Of a stretch of DNA of 60,496 bases, positions 18,674-27,337 are shown piece by piece. The translations under genes and the position numbers were made by a program. The stretch spans positions 1 to 60,496 of the forward strand of contig NZ_JANXSO010000161.1 in assembly GCF_025352645.1 (NCBI RefSeq). Direction: 5' to 3'. Position 1 is the first letter of the stretch; the number at the start of each line of letters is the position of its first letter. Below the pieces are notes generated by a model. It was not told the DNA's origin. It did no database searches and saw only the letters and a program-made list of their open reading frames with translations. The DNA comes from Iodobacter sp. (lineage in GTDB: Bacteria; Pseudomonadota; Gammaproteobacteria; Burkholderiales; Chitinibacteraceae).

Positions 18674-18709
18674 AAATCGGCTCCGTGCTTGCACGAAGCC
18701 GATTTTTTT
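18674..18709 (+). terminator. Strong Rho-independent terminator, possible sRNA 3' end
   Basis: AATCGGCT-CCGTGC facing GCACG-AAGCCGATT, followed by seven T. It is 380 bp beyond hemB, with the family B repeat between. It may end a long hemB transcript or a separate small RNA starting after the repeat. Confidence 0.75.
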
Positions 18710-18782
18710 ACGTCTACTTGCTGGCGTACTGCACTATCGCCGATCGACAAACACCGTCGCCTAGCTAAGCTTCGAGCAAGCC

Positions 18783-19466
18783 TTACTTTTGATACCGTGT
18801 CGGATCAGCCAGCCCAGCATGGGCAAAACCAGCGCTGCGTAGGCGGCAGGCTTCGCATTCGCCGCAGGCGCGGCCGTCGTCGTCGGCTTTGTAGCAGGTG
18901 ACGGTGAGTGCGTAATCCACGCCTAGCTCGGTGCCTTTTTGGGCGATTTCTGCCTTGGTGAGTTTCAGTAGCGGGGTGTGGATGGTGAGCTTTGAGCCTT
19001 CTACTCCCACCTTGGTGGCGAGCCTTGCCATAGCTTGAAAAGACGCAATATATTCTGGGCGGCAATCTGGGTAGCCTGAATAATCCACGGCATTGACGCC
19101 AATAAAAATATCATCGGCTTTTAGTACTTCTGACCAAGCCAGCGCGTAAGAGAGCAGCACGGTGTTGCGTGCGGGCACATAGGTTACGGGGATTTCGCCG
19201 GGCTTACCGCCGTCTACTGGCACATCAATATTGGCATCGGTGAGTGCTGAGCCACCAAAGCCGGCTAAATCAATTTTCAGAATGCGGTGCTCAACTGCGC
19301 CCAGTGCTTCTGCAACGCGAGCGGCGGCTTTAAGTTCGGCGTTATGCTTTTGCCCGTAATCAAAAGACAGGCAATAGGGTGCAAAGCCTTCAGCTTTGGC
19401 AATGGCAAGGCAGGTGGCGGAATCGAGGCCACCAGATAGTAAGATCACAGCTGGTTTTTTGGTCAT
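18783..19466 (-). CDS. queC: 7-cyano-7-deazaguanine synthase QueC
   Basis: A 227-residue enzyme that converts 7-carboxy-7-deazaguanine to preQ0 with ATP and ammonia, in queuosine synthesis. The PP-loop is [11 protein letters not shown] (residues 9-19). [13 protein letters not shown] is the family block, and the C-terminal zinc site is [20 protein letters not shown] with four Cys. It is the last gene of the queE-clcB-orf-queC run on the minus strand, 27 bp after the preceding gene. Confidence 0.96.
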   Translation of the reverse strand: MTKKPAVILLSGGLDSATCLAIAKAEGFAPYCLSFDYGQKHNAELKAAARVAEALGAVEHRILKIDLAGFGGSALTDANIDVPVDGGKPGEIPVTYVPARNTVLLSYALAWSEVLKADDIFIGVNAVDYSGYPDCRPEYIASFQAMARLATKVGVEGSKLTIHTPLLKLTKAEIAQKGTELGVDYALTVTCYKADDDGRACGECEACRLRSAGFAHAGLADPTRYQK

Positions 19467-19493
19467 GATATTTTCAATTTAAATAGATGTTGT

Positions 19494-19895
19494 TTATGGA
19501 TTGATGGCGATAATTTTGGTGGTTTGCTTGCTGCATTCTTTGTTCAAGCAAATGCCAGAAAACCAGAGCTCACCATTGCCTATCATTGCACCATTGCTAT
19601 TACGAAATAGGGTTTCTGTGGTTTGTGCCAGCACAGCAGCTTTAACTTTGGGGGTGATAATGCTTGAATATTGCGCAATAAATTGCGGTGCTTTCAGTGT
19701 TTTTTTATGTGGCAGATTAACTCGCAAGGGAAAGCGGGCCAGCTTAGCCACGCTGGCGGCATTACCATTGGCAACAGCCGTTTGCAGTGATTTTAAAAAC
19801 TCACCCAGCTGAGCGGCTGTCATCCCATCTGGGCCTGTGGACTCTGCCTGAGCAAATGTAGCCATCAAGGCAAATACAGCTAGAAAATAGCGCAT
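19494..19895 (-). CDS. Hypothetical exported protein
   Basis: A 133-residue protein with a clear signal peptide (RYFLAVFALMATFAQAES, cleavage near residue 18). The mature part is about 115 residues with a pair of Cys close together near the end (GICLNKECSKQ) that could form a disulfide in the periplasm. GNGELWFSGIC and TTKIIAINP look like beta-strands of an NTF2-like or DUF fold, but I do not recognise a family. It lies 4 bp from clcB and 27 bp from queC, so it is probably co-transcribed. Function unknown. Confidence 0.65.
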   Translation of the reverse strand: MRYFLAVFALMATFAQAESTGPDGMTAAQLGEFLKSLQTAVANGNAASVAKLARFPLRVNLPHKKTLKAPQFIAQYSSIITPKVKAAVLAQTTETLFRNSNGAMIGNGELWFSGICLNKECSKQTTKIIAINP

Positions 19896-19899
19896 AGGA

Positions 19900-21207
19900 T
19901 CACTTTAAAAGTTGTGGCTGAGCCAAGCGCTGCAAGGCTTTTTCTGCCAAATCATGATAAAGATTGGTGCCAAATAGGCGTGCCACGGTGGATGAAATCA
20001 TCGCGGCGGCCAAGATAGAAATCACCATCGTGTGCCCGTCAGTCATCTCAATTAAAATAATGGCCGAGGTCAGCGGTGCTCGCGTTACTGCGGCCAGCAT
20101 GGCAGCCATTCCAATGGCGATCAGTTTGATATGGATGCTGCTATCAAACCATGGCAAAAACCAGCTGCTCACCCCTGCACCCATAGACAGCGATGGGGCA
20201 AAAATGCCTCCAGGCAAACCGGTTAGAAACGTGGACAGCAGGCCTAAAAACTTCAGCGGCAAAAAGTACCAAGCCATCGTGCCATGCCCACTCACCACAT
20301 CACTGGTGATTTCTGCTCCGCTGCCAAAAATGGGCGCTGCCAGCCCCATGCAGGCAATCAAAAAGCCGCAAGCTGCAATAAATAAATAGGGCCTAGTTGC
20401 TCGCCACATCCTTACTTTTACGGGCAACCAGCGATCTTGATGCACGCATAGCCAAGAAAAAAAGCCGCCAATCAAGCCAGCACTCACCGCCACGATTAAC
20501 ATTGGCCATAGAATGCTGTAATTAAATCCTGGCACATGGATACGGCCAAAATAGGTGTAGTCGCCCTGAATTGCTAAAGAAACCACCCCCGCCAGAATCA
20601 CCGCACCCAGTAATTTACCCGAGGTTTTTTCCTCAACCGAGCGCGCCAGCTCTTCAAAGGCAAACACAATCCCAGCGAGTGGCGTATTAAACGCGGCGGC
20701 AATCCCAGCGGCTCCGCCTGCCAGAATCAGCTGGCGGCGAAAAACAGCATCGGATAGTGGGATAAAGCGCCGGCAGGCATACATTAAACTTGCGCCAATT
20801 TGTACCGTTGGGCCTTCGCGGCCTAGTACAAAGCCACATCCAAGGCCAGCAACCACGGCAATAAACTTGGCGCAGGCGATGCGGATGCTAAGTAATTGCT
20901 GGATGATGGTGGGCTGATCGGTTACTTGCAATGCCGCCATCGCCTGTGGAATACCGCTGCCTTCAGAGCCCTTGCCAATTCTTTGCATCAGCCAGCGTAT
21001 GGCCATGCCACCAAAGGGTAAGGCAAAAAAAGGCCACCACGCCCAGCGCTGGCTAAGACTATGGAATATGCCCAGGGCACCATCAGCCGCCTTGGCCAGA
21101 ACAACTGCTACAAGGCCCACTAAGGCAGCACCAAACCAGAGTGCCAGCGTGGCGCGGCTGCGCTCTGGTAAGTGTTTTATGCGTACTAGCCAGCGTTTCC
21201 AATACAT
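19900..21207 (-). CDS. clcB: ClC-type chloride channel/antiporter
   Basis: A 435-residue polytopic membrane protein of the ClC family. Selectivity-filter motifs are in order: GKGSEGSGIPQA (GSGIP), GREGPTVQIGA with the gating Glu, and GLPGGIFAPSLSMGA (GxFxP). Bacterial ClC proteins exchange chloride for protons, and some export fluoride; the intact GREGP suggests the chloride/proton type. It lies 11 bp after queE and 4 bp before the exported-protein gene, within a run of queuosine genes. There are no C-terminal CBS domains. Confidence 0.9.
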   Translation of the reverse strand: MYWKRWLVRIKHLPERSRATLALWFGAALVGLVAVVLAKAADGALGIFHSLSQRWAWWPFFALPFGGMAIRWLMQRIGKGSEGSGIPQAMAALQVTDQPTIIQQLLSIRIACAKFIAVVAGLGCGFVLGREGPTVQIGASLMYACRRFIPLSDAVFRRQLILAGGAAGIAAAFNTPLAGIVFAFEELARSVEEKTSGKLLGAVILAGVVSLAIQGDYTYFGRIHVPGFNYSILWPMLIVAVSAGLIGGFFSWLCVHQDRWLPVKVRMWRATRPYLFIAACGFLIACMGLAAPIFGSGAEITSDVVSGHGTMAWYFLPLKFLGLLSTFLTGLPGGIFAPSLSMGAGVSSWFLPWFDSSIHIKLIAIGMAAMLAAVTRAPLTSAIILIEMTDGHTMVISILAAAMISSTVARLFGTNLYHDLAEKALQRLAQPQLLK

Positions 21208-21218
21208 GTGCTTGCCTG

Positions 21219-21863
21219 TTAAACGCCGGGACGTTCACCCCAGAGTATTTTGTGTAGTTGCACCTGTACCCGCACGGGCAAATGATCTTCCAGTACCCAA
21301 GCAGCAAGGTTGGCGGGTTGCAGTGTTTCCCATACCGGTGACATGAGCACTGGGGCCAGCGTTTCTAAACGACGCTCGCGGATTAAATCGCGCGCCCATT
21401 CGTAATCGCCACGATCGCATAAAACAAACTTGATTTCGTCTGCTTTATTCACGTGATCAAGGTTTTCCCAGTGCATCTTGGCTAATTCACCCGAGCCTGG
21501 GGTTTTGATATCCAGAATGCGGGAAACGCGCGGGTCCACATCTGCAATCGATAAAGCGCCACTGGTTTCTAGGCTGAGTGAATAGCCCGCATCGCAAAGC
21601 AAGCGCATTAGTTCATGCACGCCTTTTTGCGCCAGTGGCTCGCCACCCGTTATGCAGATATGGTGGGTGTTAAATGAGGCAATCTTATCAAGGATAGTTT
21701 GAAACGATTGGGTTTCACCGCCGGTAAAAGCATAGGCGCTGTCGCAATAGCCACAGCGCAACGGACAGCCAGTGAGGCGGACAAACACGGTAGGCAGGCC
21801 CATACGGGTGGTTTCACCCTGCAATGAGCAGAAGATTTCGGTAATGCGTAATGCGTCTTTCAA
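21219..21863 (-). CDS. queE: 7-carboxy-7-deazaguanine synthase QueE
   Basis: A 214-residue radical-SAM enzyme that contracts 6-carboxytetrahydropterin to 7-carboxy-7-deazaguanine. It has ITEIFCSLQGE, the CxxxCxxC iron-sulfur motif CPLRCGYCD, and CITGGEPL. I chose TTG at 21863, with AGGAG 7 nt upstream. A longer frame from TTG 21914 would read through a terminator hairpin (21903-21931). No ATG fits. It is the first gene of the queE-clcB-orf-queC run. Confidence 0.92.
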   Translation of the reverse strand: MKDALRITEIFCSLQGETTRMGLPTVFVRLTGCPLRCGYCDSAYAFTGGETQSFQTILDKIASFNTHHICITGGEPLAQKGVHELMRLLCDAGYSLSLETSGALSIADVDPRVSRILDIKTPGSGELAKMHWENLDHVNKADEIKFVLCDRGDYEWARDLIRERRLETLAPVLMSPVWETLQPANLAAWVLEDHLPVRVQVQLHKILWGERPGV

Positions 21864-21896
21864 GATAATGCTCCTGGCCGGAGAACAGTCCGGTGG

Positions 21897-21931
21897 AAAT
21901 AAAAACGGCGTCAACCCATTCGGTGACGCCG
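21897..21931 (-). terminator. Rho-independent terminator after the tol-pal operon
   Basis: GGCGTCA (about 21907-21913) faces TGACGCC (21924-21930), and on the minus strand a U-rich run follows (complement of 21897-21905). It ends the cpoB transcript just before the queE start. It also rules out the longer queE frame. Confidence 0.75.
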
Positions 21932-22041
21932 AGGAAATAATACTGCGTGTTTACATTTAGAAAAGCGTGCTGTGTTTTAGCGTACTCCAATTCAATGTGA
22001 TTTTACTCAGTTTTAGCCTTGAGTGATGGAGTTTGTGACGT

Positions 22042-22770
22042 TTAGTCGGTGGCTAATAATGCCTTTTTGGCCGCTGCGGCTTTTTCTGCCTGTGGATACT
22101 TTTCGATAAGCTGTAATAAGTATTTGCGTGAGGACTTTTTATCCCCCTGAGCATTGGCTACAATCGCTAAGCCAAATAGCGCATCGGGAGCACGGGTTTC
22201 ATCATTACTAGCCAGTACCTGTTGAAACGAATTTTGTGCGCCTTTAAACCCTTTTAAGGCGGTTTGGCTCGTGCCCATCCAATACCATGCTGTAGAGACT
22301 AGCGCGCTGCTGCTGTTATCTGTAATAAATTTTTGAAACCCTAAAATGGCTTCTTTGTGCTTGCCCGTGCGGCTTAGCTGTACGATATCGTCTAATTGCT
22401 GTTGTTCTGAAACCACGGCGGCGGCTTTGCTTTCTACTTTTGCCAGCTCCATCGCACGCATCCGCGCATCCAGATCGGTATAGAGATCTTTCTGACGCTT
22501 GGCGGCTTCATCTAAGTTAAATTGCAGCACTTCATTCTGACCACGCAAAGTGGAGAGTTCTTGACGTAGTTTTTCTAGCTGGCCAAGTAATTCAATTGAA
22601 CGGCCATTGCCCGCCTCTAATTGCATTAAGCGCTCGTCGTTTTTCTTTTGAGCTTGAGCTTGAGCATCACGCAGATCATTTAATTGCTGACGTGCTACGT
22701 TGTCATCAAAAAGACCAGCATGAGCCTGAATAGAGAAAGCAAGCAGAAGCAGAGTAGCAATTCGTTTCAT
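22042..22770 (-). CDS. cpoB: Cell division coordinator CpoB (YbgF)
   Basis: A 242-residue periplasmic protein. A signal peptide (IATLLLLAFSIQAHAG) is followed by an N-terminal coiled-coil (QLNDLRDAQAQAQKKNDERLMQLE onward) that trimerises. Three TPR-like repeats follow (HKEAILGFQKFITDN, LKGFKGAQNSFQQVL, GDKKSSRKYLLQLIEKYPQ). CpoB links Tol-Pal constriction of the outer membrane to peptidoglycan synthesis. It is the last gene of the tol-pal operon. Confidence 0.92.
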   Translation of the reverse strand: MKRIATLLLLAFSIQAHAGLFDDNVARQQLNDLRDAQAQAQKKNDERLMQLEAGNGRSIELLGQLEKLRQELSTLRGQNEVLQFNLDEAAKRQKDLYTDLDARMRAMELAKVESKAAAVVSEQQQLDDIVQLSRTGKHKEAILGFQKFITDNSSSALVSTAWYWMGTSQTALKGFKGAQNSFQQVLASNDETRAPDALFGLAIVANAQGDKKSSRKYLLQLIEKYPQAEKAAAAKKALLATD

Positions 22771-22805
22771 AGATTGATGGTCTGATTTGAAGTGAGAAGG
22801 GGAAA

Positions 22806-22830
22806 CACGGACGAGTCTAGCCCGTCCGTG
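22806..22830. other. Hairpin between pal and cpoB
   Basis: CACGGACG (22806-22813) and CGTCCGTG (22823-22830) are exact complements. There is no U-run, so this is more likely an mRNA-stabilising or processing structure than a terminator. Confidence 0.5.
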
Positions 22831-22867
22831 GCAAAGCCTATGCGTTTTTTATATCAGCAGCAAGTGA

Positions 22868-23413
22868 CTATTGAGCCGCTTCACCGTTGTAAACGATTTC
22901 AGCACGACGATTACGTTCGCGAATCGCATCGCTATCGCCTGCTTCAAGTGGGCGCTCTTCACCAAAGCTCACTGTTTCGATCTGGCTATCTGGTACACCC
23001 AGCACATTCAGCATTTTACGTACAGAATCTGCACGCTTTTGGCCCAAGGCTAAGTTGTATTCTGCAGTGCCGCGCTCATCGGTGTGGCCTTGCAAGATGA
23101 TTTTTGCGTCTTTATGGGTGTTTAGGTATTTAGCATGAGCTTGAACCAGCTCATGGAAATCTGGGCGCACAATAAAGGAATCAAAATCAAAATATACACG
23201 GCGGCTAGACAGGATATTGTTTGGATCTGTTAGCTCGGTAAAAGACTTTGTCTGGCCTTGGGTTAGATCAACTGTGCTTGGGTTGGTTGATGGTTGTGTT
23301 GTCGTGTTTGAACTGGTTGAGCCGCTAGTATCTGCCGGAGTTTTAGGTACTGGGGTGCTGGCGCAAGCGGCGAGCAGGGCAGTCATGATTAAACTAAGCG
23401 CTACTTTTTTCAT
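22868..23413 (-). CDS. pal: Peptidoglycan-associated lipoprotein Pal
   Basis: A 181-residue outer-membrane lipoprotein. The signal peptide ends in the lipobox LLAAC (Cys at residue 17). A Thr/Ser/Pro-rich linker follows, then an OmpA-like domain with VYFDFDSFIVRPDF, ILQGHTDERGTAEYNLALGQKRAD and the C-terminal RRAEI. These residues bind meso-diaminopimelate of peptidoglycan. It partners with TolB encoded upstream. Confidence 0.96.
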   Translation of the reverse strand: MKKVALSLIMTALLAACASTPVPKTPADTSGSTSSNTTTQPSTNPSTVDLTQGQTKSFTELTDPNNILSSRRVYFDFDSFIVRPDFHELVQAHAKYLNTHKDAKIILQGHTDERGTAEYNLALGQKRADSVRKMLNVLGVPDSQIETVSFGEERPLEAGDSDAIRERNRRAEIVYNGEAAQ

Positions 23414-23511
23414 TGTATTCTTCCTTAGATCTTACATCGTAAAGAAATCAAATAAATCCAAACTTTGGTCATATGACATTCAGCTTGGCATAAGTTCCGT
23501 AAGTGGTATCT

Positions 23512-24783
23512 TTACCGTAAAACGGGTCCCCATGCGGGCTGTCTTACATCTCCTGCTTGCGCTCTAAGGCGCTGTTTGACTCTTCCATCACTTGAAACAG
23601 CTGCCAGTACTCCTCGGCCACCTGTTTTTGCTTCATATAAAATCATTTGCCCGTTTGGTGCAAAGCTCGGTGAATCGTCTGCGCCGGAGTCGGTAAGTGT
23701 TTGAACTTGGCGTGTACTCAAATCCATAATAGCGACTCGGTAGCCACCATCACGGGTGATAAAGGTTAAATTTTTACCATCTGGGCTGAGCTTGGCAGAG
23801 CTATTGTAACTACCCTGAAAGCTTACTCGTTCTGTATTACTACCATTGCTGTTCATGCGATAAATTTGTGGGCTGCCACCGCGATCAGAGGTGAAGTAAA
23901 TAAAGCGGCCATCAGGTGAAAACGCAGGTTCGGTATTGATTTCACCGCCTCGGCTGAGTTGGCGTAAATCGCTACCATCGGTGTTAACGAGGTAAATTTG
24001 TGAACTGCCACTTTGGGTGAGCACTACCGCTAACTCACGGCCATTGGGCGACCACGCTGGAGCGTAGTTGCTGCCCTTAAAACCAGCGGCTTTCCAGCGT
24101 CGTCCAGAAGCCAACTCGTGCACATATACCACGGGTTTTTGATCTTCAAAAGAAACATAGGCCAATTTGCCACCATCTGGTGACCATTTTGGCGACATGA
24201 TGGGTTGTTTGGAAACTAAGATGGCTTGCGAGCCAAAGCCGTCAGCATCAGATACCTGTAGCTCAAAGCGTGCGCCTTGTTTAAGCACATAGGCGATCCG
24301 TGAATTAAACGCACCAGGCTGGCCAGTGATTTGCTGATAAATTAGGTCGGCAATTTGATGCGCCACTCGGCGCATTTGCCCAGCTGTGGCTTTGCGCTCC
24401 CAGCTAATCAGTGGTTTTTTGCTCGCCAAATCAATGAGCCAAAATTGCACCTTAAAGCCACCCGCATCAGGCGTGACTCGGCCGATGGCCATGGTTTGTG
24501 CACCTTTTGCCAGAGCCGTTGTGTAATTGACTTGCTCTGGTGCAAATGGCACGGGCGATAGATCGCCTGCACCAATCACTTTAAACAGCCCGCTACGCGT
24601 TAAGTCATCGTTAATAACCGGCGTGAGCGCTTGTTTTTGTTGGTTTTCATTTTGAAATGGGGCGATGGCGATAGGGTATTGCGATGCGCCTACGCCAACT
24701 ACATCAATGGTCATATCCGCATGAGCCACACTGCTTAGTAGCAAGCTTGCGGTCAGTAGCTTAAAAAGTTTACGCCAAAGCAT
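23512..24783 (-). CDS. tolB: Tol-Pal system protein TolB
   Basis: A 423-residue periplasmic protein with signal peptide (LLTASLLLSSVAHA). The N-terminal domain (MTIDVVGVGASQYPIAI) binds TolA. The C-terminal six-bladed beta-propeller shows repeated W(S/A)PDG and FSPDGRFIYFTSDRGG units that bind Pal. It is in the conserved order tolA-tolB-pal. Confidence 0.96.
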   Translation of the reverse strand: MLWRKLFKLLTASLLLSSVAHADMTIDVVGVGASQYPIAIAPFQNENQQKQALTPVINDDLTRSGLFKVIGAGDLSPVPFAPEQVNYTTALAKGAQTMAIGRVTPDAGGFKVQFWLIDLASKKPLISWERKATAGQMRRVAHQIADLIYQQITGQPGAFNSRIAYVLKQGARFELQVSDADGFGSQAILVSKQPIMSPKWSPDGGKLAYVSFEDQKPVVYVHELASGRRWKAAGFKGSNYAPAWSPNGRELAVVLTQSGSSQIYLVNTDGSDLRQLSRGGEINTEPAFSPDGRFIYFTSDRGGSPQIYRMNSNGSNTERVSFQGSYNSSAKLSPDGKNLTFITRDGGYRVAIMDLSTRQVQTLTDSGADDSPSFAPNGQMILYEAKTGGRGVLAAVSSDGRVKQRLRAQAGDVRQPAWGPVLR

Positions 24784-24873
24784 TATTGGTGTTCTCCATA
24801 AATGGCTATTGCATTCGGTTAACGGGGCGCTGTGCCGAAGGCGGCTTGCCGTATTTTTTTGAGAGATTGGGCT

Positions 24874-25764
24874 CTAATCATTCAAACGGAACAATATTTT
24901 AATATTGCGCATATCACCACTAAATGCCTGCCCATCAGGCAGGGGAGGCATACGTTGTAAGGCCAAAATGGCACGTTTTGCGGCCTCGTCGTACATTGTT
25001 TCGCCACTTGATTTGAGCAACGTGACTTCTTGAATCTCGCCGTTGGGCAGCAGATTGATTTTGAACTCTGCGGATGGGTTGCCCTTAGGGTTGGGATAAA
25101 CCAATTTGGATCGAATCAGTTGCGACACTTTACTGCGATAGTCAGCCAAGCCTTTGCTAGCTATGGGGCTATTACCGCTGCCCGAGCCTGGGCCAGTATT
25201 GACGGTTGAATTGGGGTTATTGCCTTTGCCGCTAGGTTTGGCTCCTGGTTTGCTTGGCTCTAATAAACTGTCGACTGATAAAATAGAATTCATTTCCGAT
25301 TTGTTATTCTTTGCTTTCGGATTGGGAGCGGTAGTGGGCTTCGCAACAGGGGCAGCCGTTGGTTTTACACTGACTTTAGGCGGCAGAGTAGGTATAGGCG
25401 TCGGCACTGGCGTGGCCTTAGGCGCAGCTGTTGGTTTAGGGGTTGGTGTCGGTGTTGGCCGTGGTGCCAGTGTTGGTTTTATTTTTGCAATGGCAATCTC
25501 AGCAGGTTTCTCAGGCAAAGGCTCAGGTTTTGGCTCTGGCTTATGCTCCTGCTTAGGTGTTTTGGGTGGAGGCGTTTCTACTGCAGGTGTTGTTTGCTGG
25601 CTGGTTGCTGGTGGGCCACCCCATAGCTCAACCACAACGGGTTCTTGCTTTTTAGTTTGCCAATTCATGGAGAGCAATAAGCCGAGCAGCAGCAGCAGGT
25701 GCATAGCCGCCGCCAGCACAAAGGCTAGCTTGCGATGCTCATTGCGATATACGGTTTGTCTCAT
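24874..25764 (-). CDS. tolA: Tol-Pal system protein TolA
   Basis: A 296-residue bitopic inner-membrane protein that spans the periplasm. One transmembrane helix lies near the N-terminus (LAFVLAAAMHLLLLLGLLLSM). A long Pro/Lys/Glu- and Thr/Ala-rich domain with TPTPTPKPTAAPKATP-type repeats replaces the Ala-rich helix of enterobacterial TolA. The C-terminal TonB_C-like domain (LADYRSKVSQLIRSKLVYP...RAILALQRMPPLPDG) contacts TolB. I chose ATG 25764, one base after the tolR stop. Antisense to the Pro-rich part is an artefactual long Gly-rich frame. Confidence 0.93.
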   Translation of the reverse strand: MRQTVYRNEHRKLAFVLAAAMHLLLLLGLLLSMNWQTKKQEPVVVELWGGPPATSQQTTPAVETPPPKTPKQEHKPEPKPEPLPEKPAEIAIAKIKPTLAPRPTPTPTPKPTAAPKATPVPTPIPTLPPKVSVKPTAAPVAKPTTAPNPKAKNNKSEMNSILSVDSLLEPSKPGAKPSGKGNNPNSTVNTGPGSGSGNSPIASKGLADYRSKVSQLIRSKLVYPNPKGNPSAEFKINLLPNGEIQEVTLLKSSGETMYDEAAKRAILALQRMPPLPDGQAFSGDMRNIKILFRLND

Positions 25765-25765
25765 A

Positions 25766-26173
25766 TCACTTCGGCTGAACGAGCAGGCCAACTCGGGCAA
25801 TATTGGCCTGTTTTAATGCGTCCATCGCATTCATGACCTGCTCGTAACGGATGGATTTATCTGCAGCAATTACCACGGGGCGATTGGGAGTGATGGCTTG
25901 TTTGGCCTGCACGCTGGCGACGAGCGCTTTTAGATCGGCTAGATCGCTGCTTTCTTCTTTATCGTGCAGCTTTATTGCACCAGCTGCATCAATTTCCACG
26001 CGCAGCGGGGCTACAGTTACTTCTTGATCAGATTTGCCAACGGTGGGCAGATTCACCACACCTTGCTGCATCATGGGCGTGGCCACCATAAAGATCACCA
26101 GCAAAACCAGCATCACGTCGATATAGGGAACAACATTAATCTCGTTTTTAATCCTGCGTGCGCGGCGAGCCAT
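25766..26173 (-). CDS. tolR: Tol-Pal system protein TolR
   Basis: A 135-residue ExbD/TolR protein. A basic N-terminus (RRARRIKNEINVVPYID) precedes one transmembrane helix with the proton-path Asp in YIDVMLVLLVIFMV. The periplasmic domain follows (VVIAADKSIRYEQVM). Its ATG overlaps the tolQ stop (TAATG). Confidence 0.96.
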   Translation of the reverse strand: MARRARRIKNEINVVPYIDVMLVLLVIFMVATPMMQQGVVNLPTVGKSDQEVTVAPLRVEIDAAGAIKLHDKEESSDLADLKALVASVQAKQAITPNRPVVIAADKSIRYEQVMNAMDALKQANIARVGLLVQPK

Positions 26174-26871
26174 TATTTCACCTGACGTTGCAAGATATTT
26201 GAAAACTCTTCGATAAAGGTATCAAAGCGGTTGGCTAGTTTGTCTACGTCATTGGCAAAGCGGTTATAGGCCACCACAGCAGGAATGGCTGCAAATAGAC
26301 CAATCGCGGTAGCGACTAGCGCTTCGGCAATGCCGGGGGCAACGGTGGCTAAGGTGGCTTGGCCCACGTTAGCAAGGCCGGTAAAGGCATTCATAATGCC
26401 CCACACCGTACCAAATAGGCCGATATAGGGGCTGATGGAGCCAACTGTGGCTAAAAACGCGGTATGCGCGTCTAGCTCATCTAGTTCACGCTGGCAGGCG
26501 GCACGCATGGCGCGACGGCTGCCTTCCATGACGTCAGATAATTCCATATTGCCGCGCTCACCGGCACGTTGGCGTAGTTTTAAGAATTCGCCAAAGCCTG
26601 CTTGAAAGATTTTCTCCATGCCCAGCGTTTGGCCACGGCGTACTTGATCGTAGAGTGTGGCAAGGTCTGCGCCATTCCAGAAACGATTTTCAAAATCTTC
26701 GGTTTGTTTTCTGGCGTGAGAAATGGAGAAATGCTTGCTGAAAATATACCACCAAGACATAAATGACATGATCAGCAGCAGCCCCATCACCGCTTGTACT
26801 ACAGGGCTGGCGTGTAAGACTAAAGTGATAATTGATAAATCTTGATTTGCTGCAGCAACGTCCACTTTCAT
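26173..26871 (-). CDS. tolQ: Tol-Pal system protein TolQ
   Basis: A 232-residue MotA/TolQ/ExbB-type membrane protein with three transmembrane helices. Family block: FLATVGSISPYIGLFGTVWGIMNAF, then VAPGIAEALVATAIGLFAAIPAVVAYN. It forms the proton-driven stator with TolR. I chose ATG 26871, with AAGGA 5-6 nt upstream; an ATG at 26883 is also in frame. It is the first tol gene; ybgC, which often precedes tolQ, is absent. Confidence 0.95.
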   Translation of the reverse strand: MKVDVAAANQDLSIITLVLHASPVVQAVMGLLLIMSFMSWWYIFSKHFSISHARKQTEDFENRFWNGADLATLYDQVRRGQTLGMEKIFQAGFGEFLKLRQRAGERGNMELSDVMEGSRRAMRAACQRELDELDAHTAFLATVGSISPYIGLFGTVWGIMNAFTGLANVGQATLATVAPGIAEALVATAIGLFAAIPAVVAYNRFANDVDKLANRFDTFIEEFSNILQRQVK

Positions 26872-26963
26872 TATTCCTTGCATTCTTAAAGGCGGGTGTT
26901 GGCTCGCCGTGTTGTCAAAGTAAAGCTACGTGTATTTGAAGCTTTGCGGCATGAAACACTATC

Positions 26964-27314
26964 TTAGCTTGGGTTAAAAAACCAAACTCGCTGAATACTT
27001 TCATCAATGACTTCGTAGGCGGCGGCAACTTCAATAGGATGCTCGCCCACACCTACCACCCGCTCGTGGTCGATCACTTTATTGCCAATCACCATGCGGT
27101 TTAACAGCTCAGCATGGAGGTTCGGCAGGTTGAAGCGCTTCGATGCATAGTGCGCAGCTAGGGCTGCTCGGCCATGAAGGATAGGTTCCGCTTTGCCAGC
27201 ATGATAAACAAGCACTGATTCAGCGTACCAAGCCACAAAGCGCTCTAAATCGTGTGCGTTGTAGGCATCAAGCTGGCCTTGAACCACTTCTTCTGCTGTG
27301 ATGCGTTGTTTCAT
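26964..27314 (-). CDS. NTF2/SnoaL-like protein, steroid-isomerase-type fold
   Basis: A 116-residue cytosolic protein with the NTF2-like pattern VVQGQLDAYNAHDLERFVAWYAESVLVYHAG, then LHGRAALAAHYASKRF. Such folds include ketosteroid isomerase, polyketide cyclases and many small-molecule binding proteins. Substrate is unknown. I chose ATG 27314, preceded by AGGG at 7 nt; a TTG at 27329 is possible. It lies between ruvB and tolQ, where ybgC often stands in other proteobacteria, 24 bp after ruvB. Confidence 0.75.
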   Translation of the reverse strand: MKQRITAEEVVQGQLDAYNAHDLERFVAWYAESVLVYHAGKAEPILHGRAALAAHYASKRFNLPNLHAELLNRMVIGNKVIDHERVVGVGEHPIEVAAAYEVIDESIQRVWFFNPS

Positions 27315-27337
27315 CGCAAACCCTGACAATATTTAAA

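Larger units (their letters stand above)
18295..18782. other. Intergenic region with family B copy 2 and a terminator
   Basis: About 490 bp between convergent hemB and queC. It holds family B copy 2 (18381-18612) and, further on, a strong plus-strand terminator (18674-18709). The sequence just before that terminator could be the end of a small transcript. No protein gene is supported. Confidence 0.6.

Noticed and set aside
21864-21960. preQ1 riboswitch upstream of queE
   Set aside because: The hairpin there is a Rho-independent terminator for cpoB on the minus strand. I could not see the preQ1 aptamer pattern (A-rich tail pairing into the loop).
25154-25816. Long Gly/Val-rich frame antisense to tolA
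   Set aside because: It is the mirror of the Pro/Thr/Lys-rich TolA linker; composition is an artefact of codon bias, with no ribosome site.
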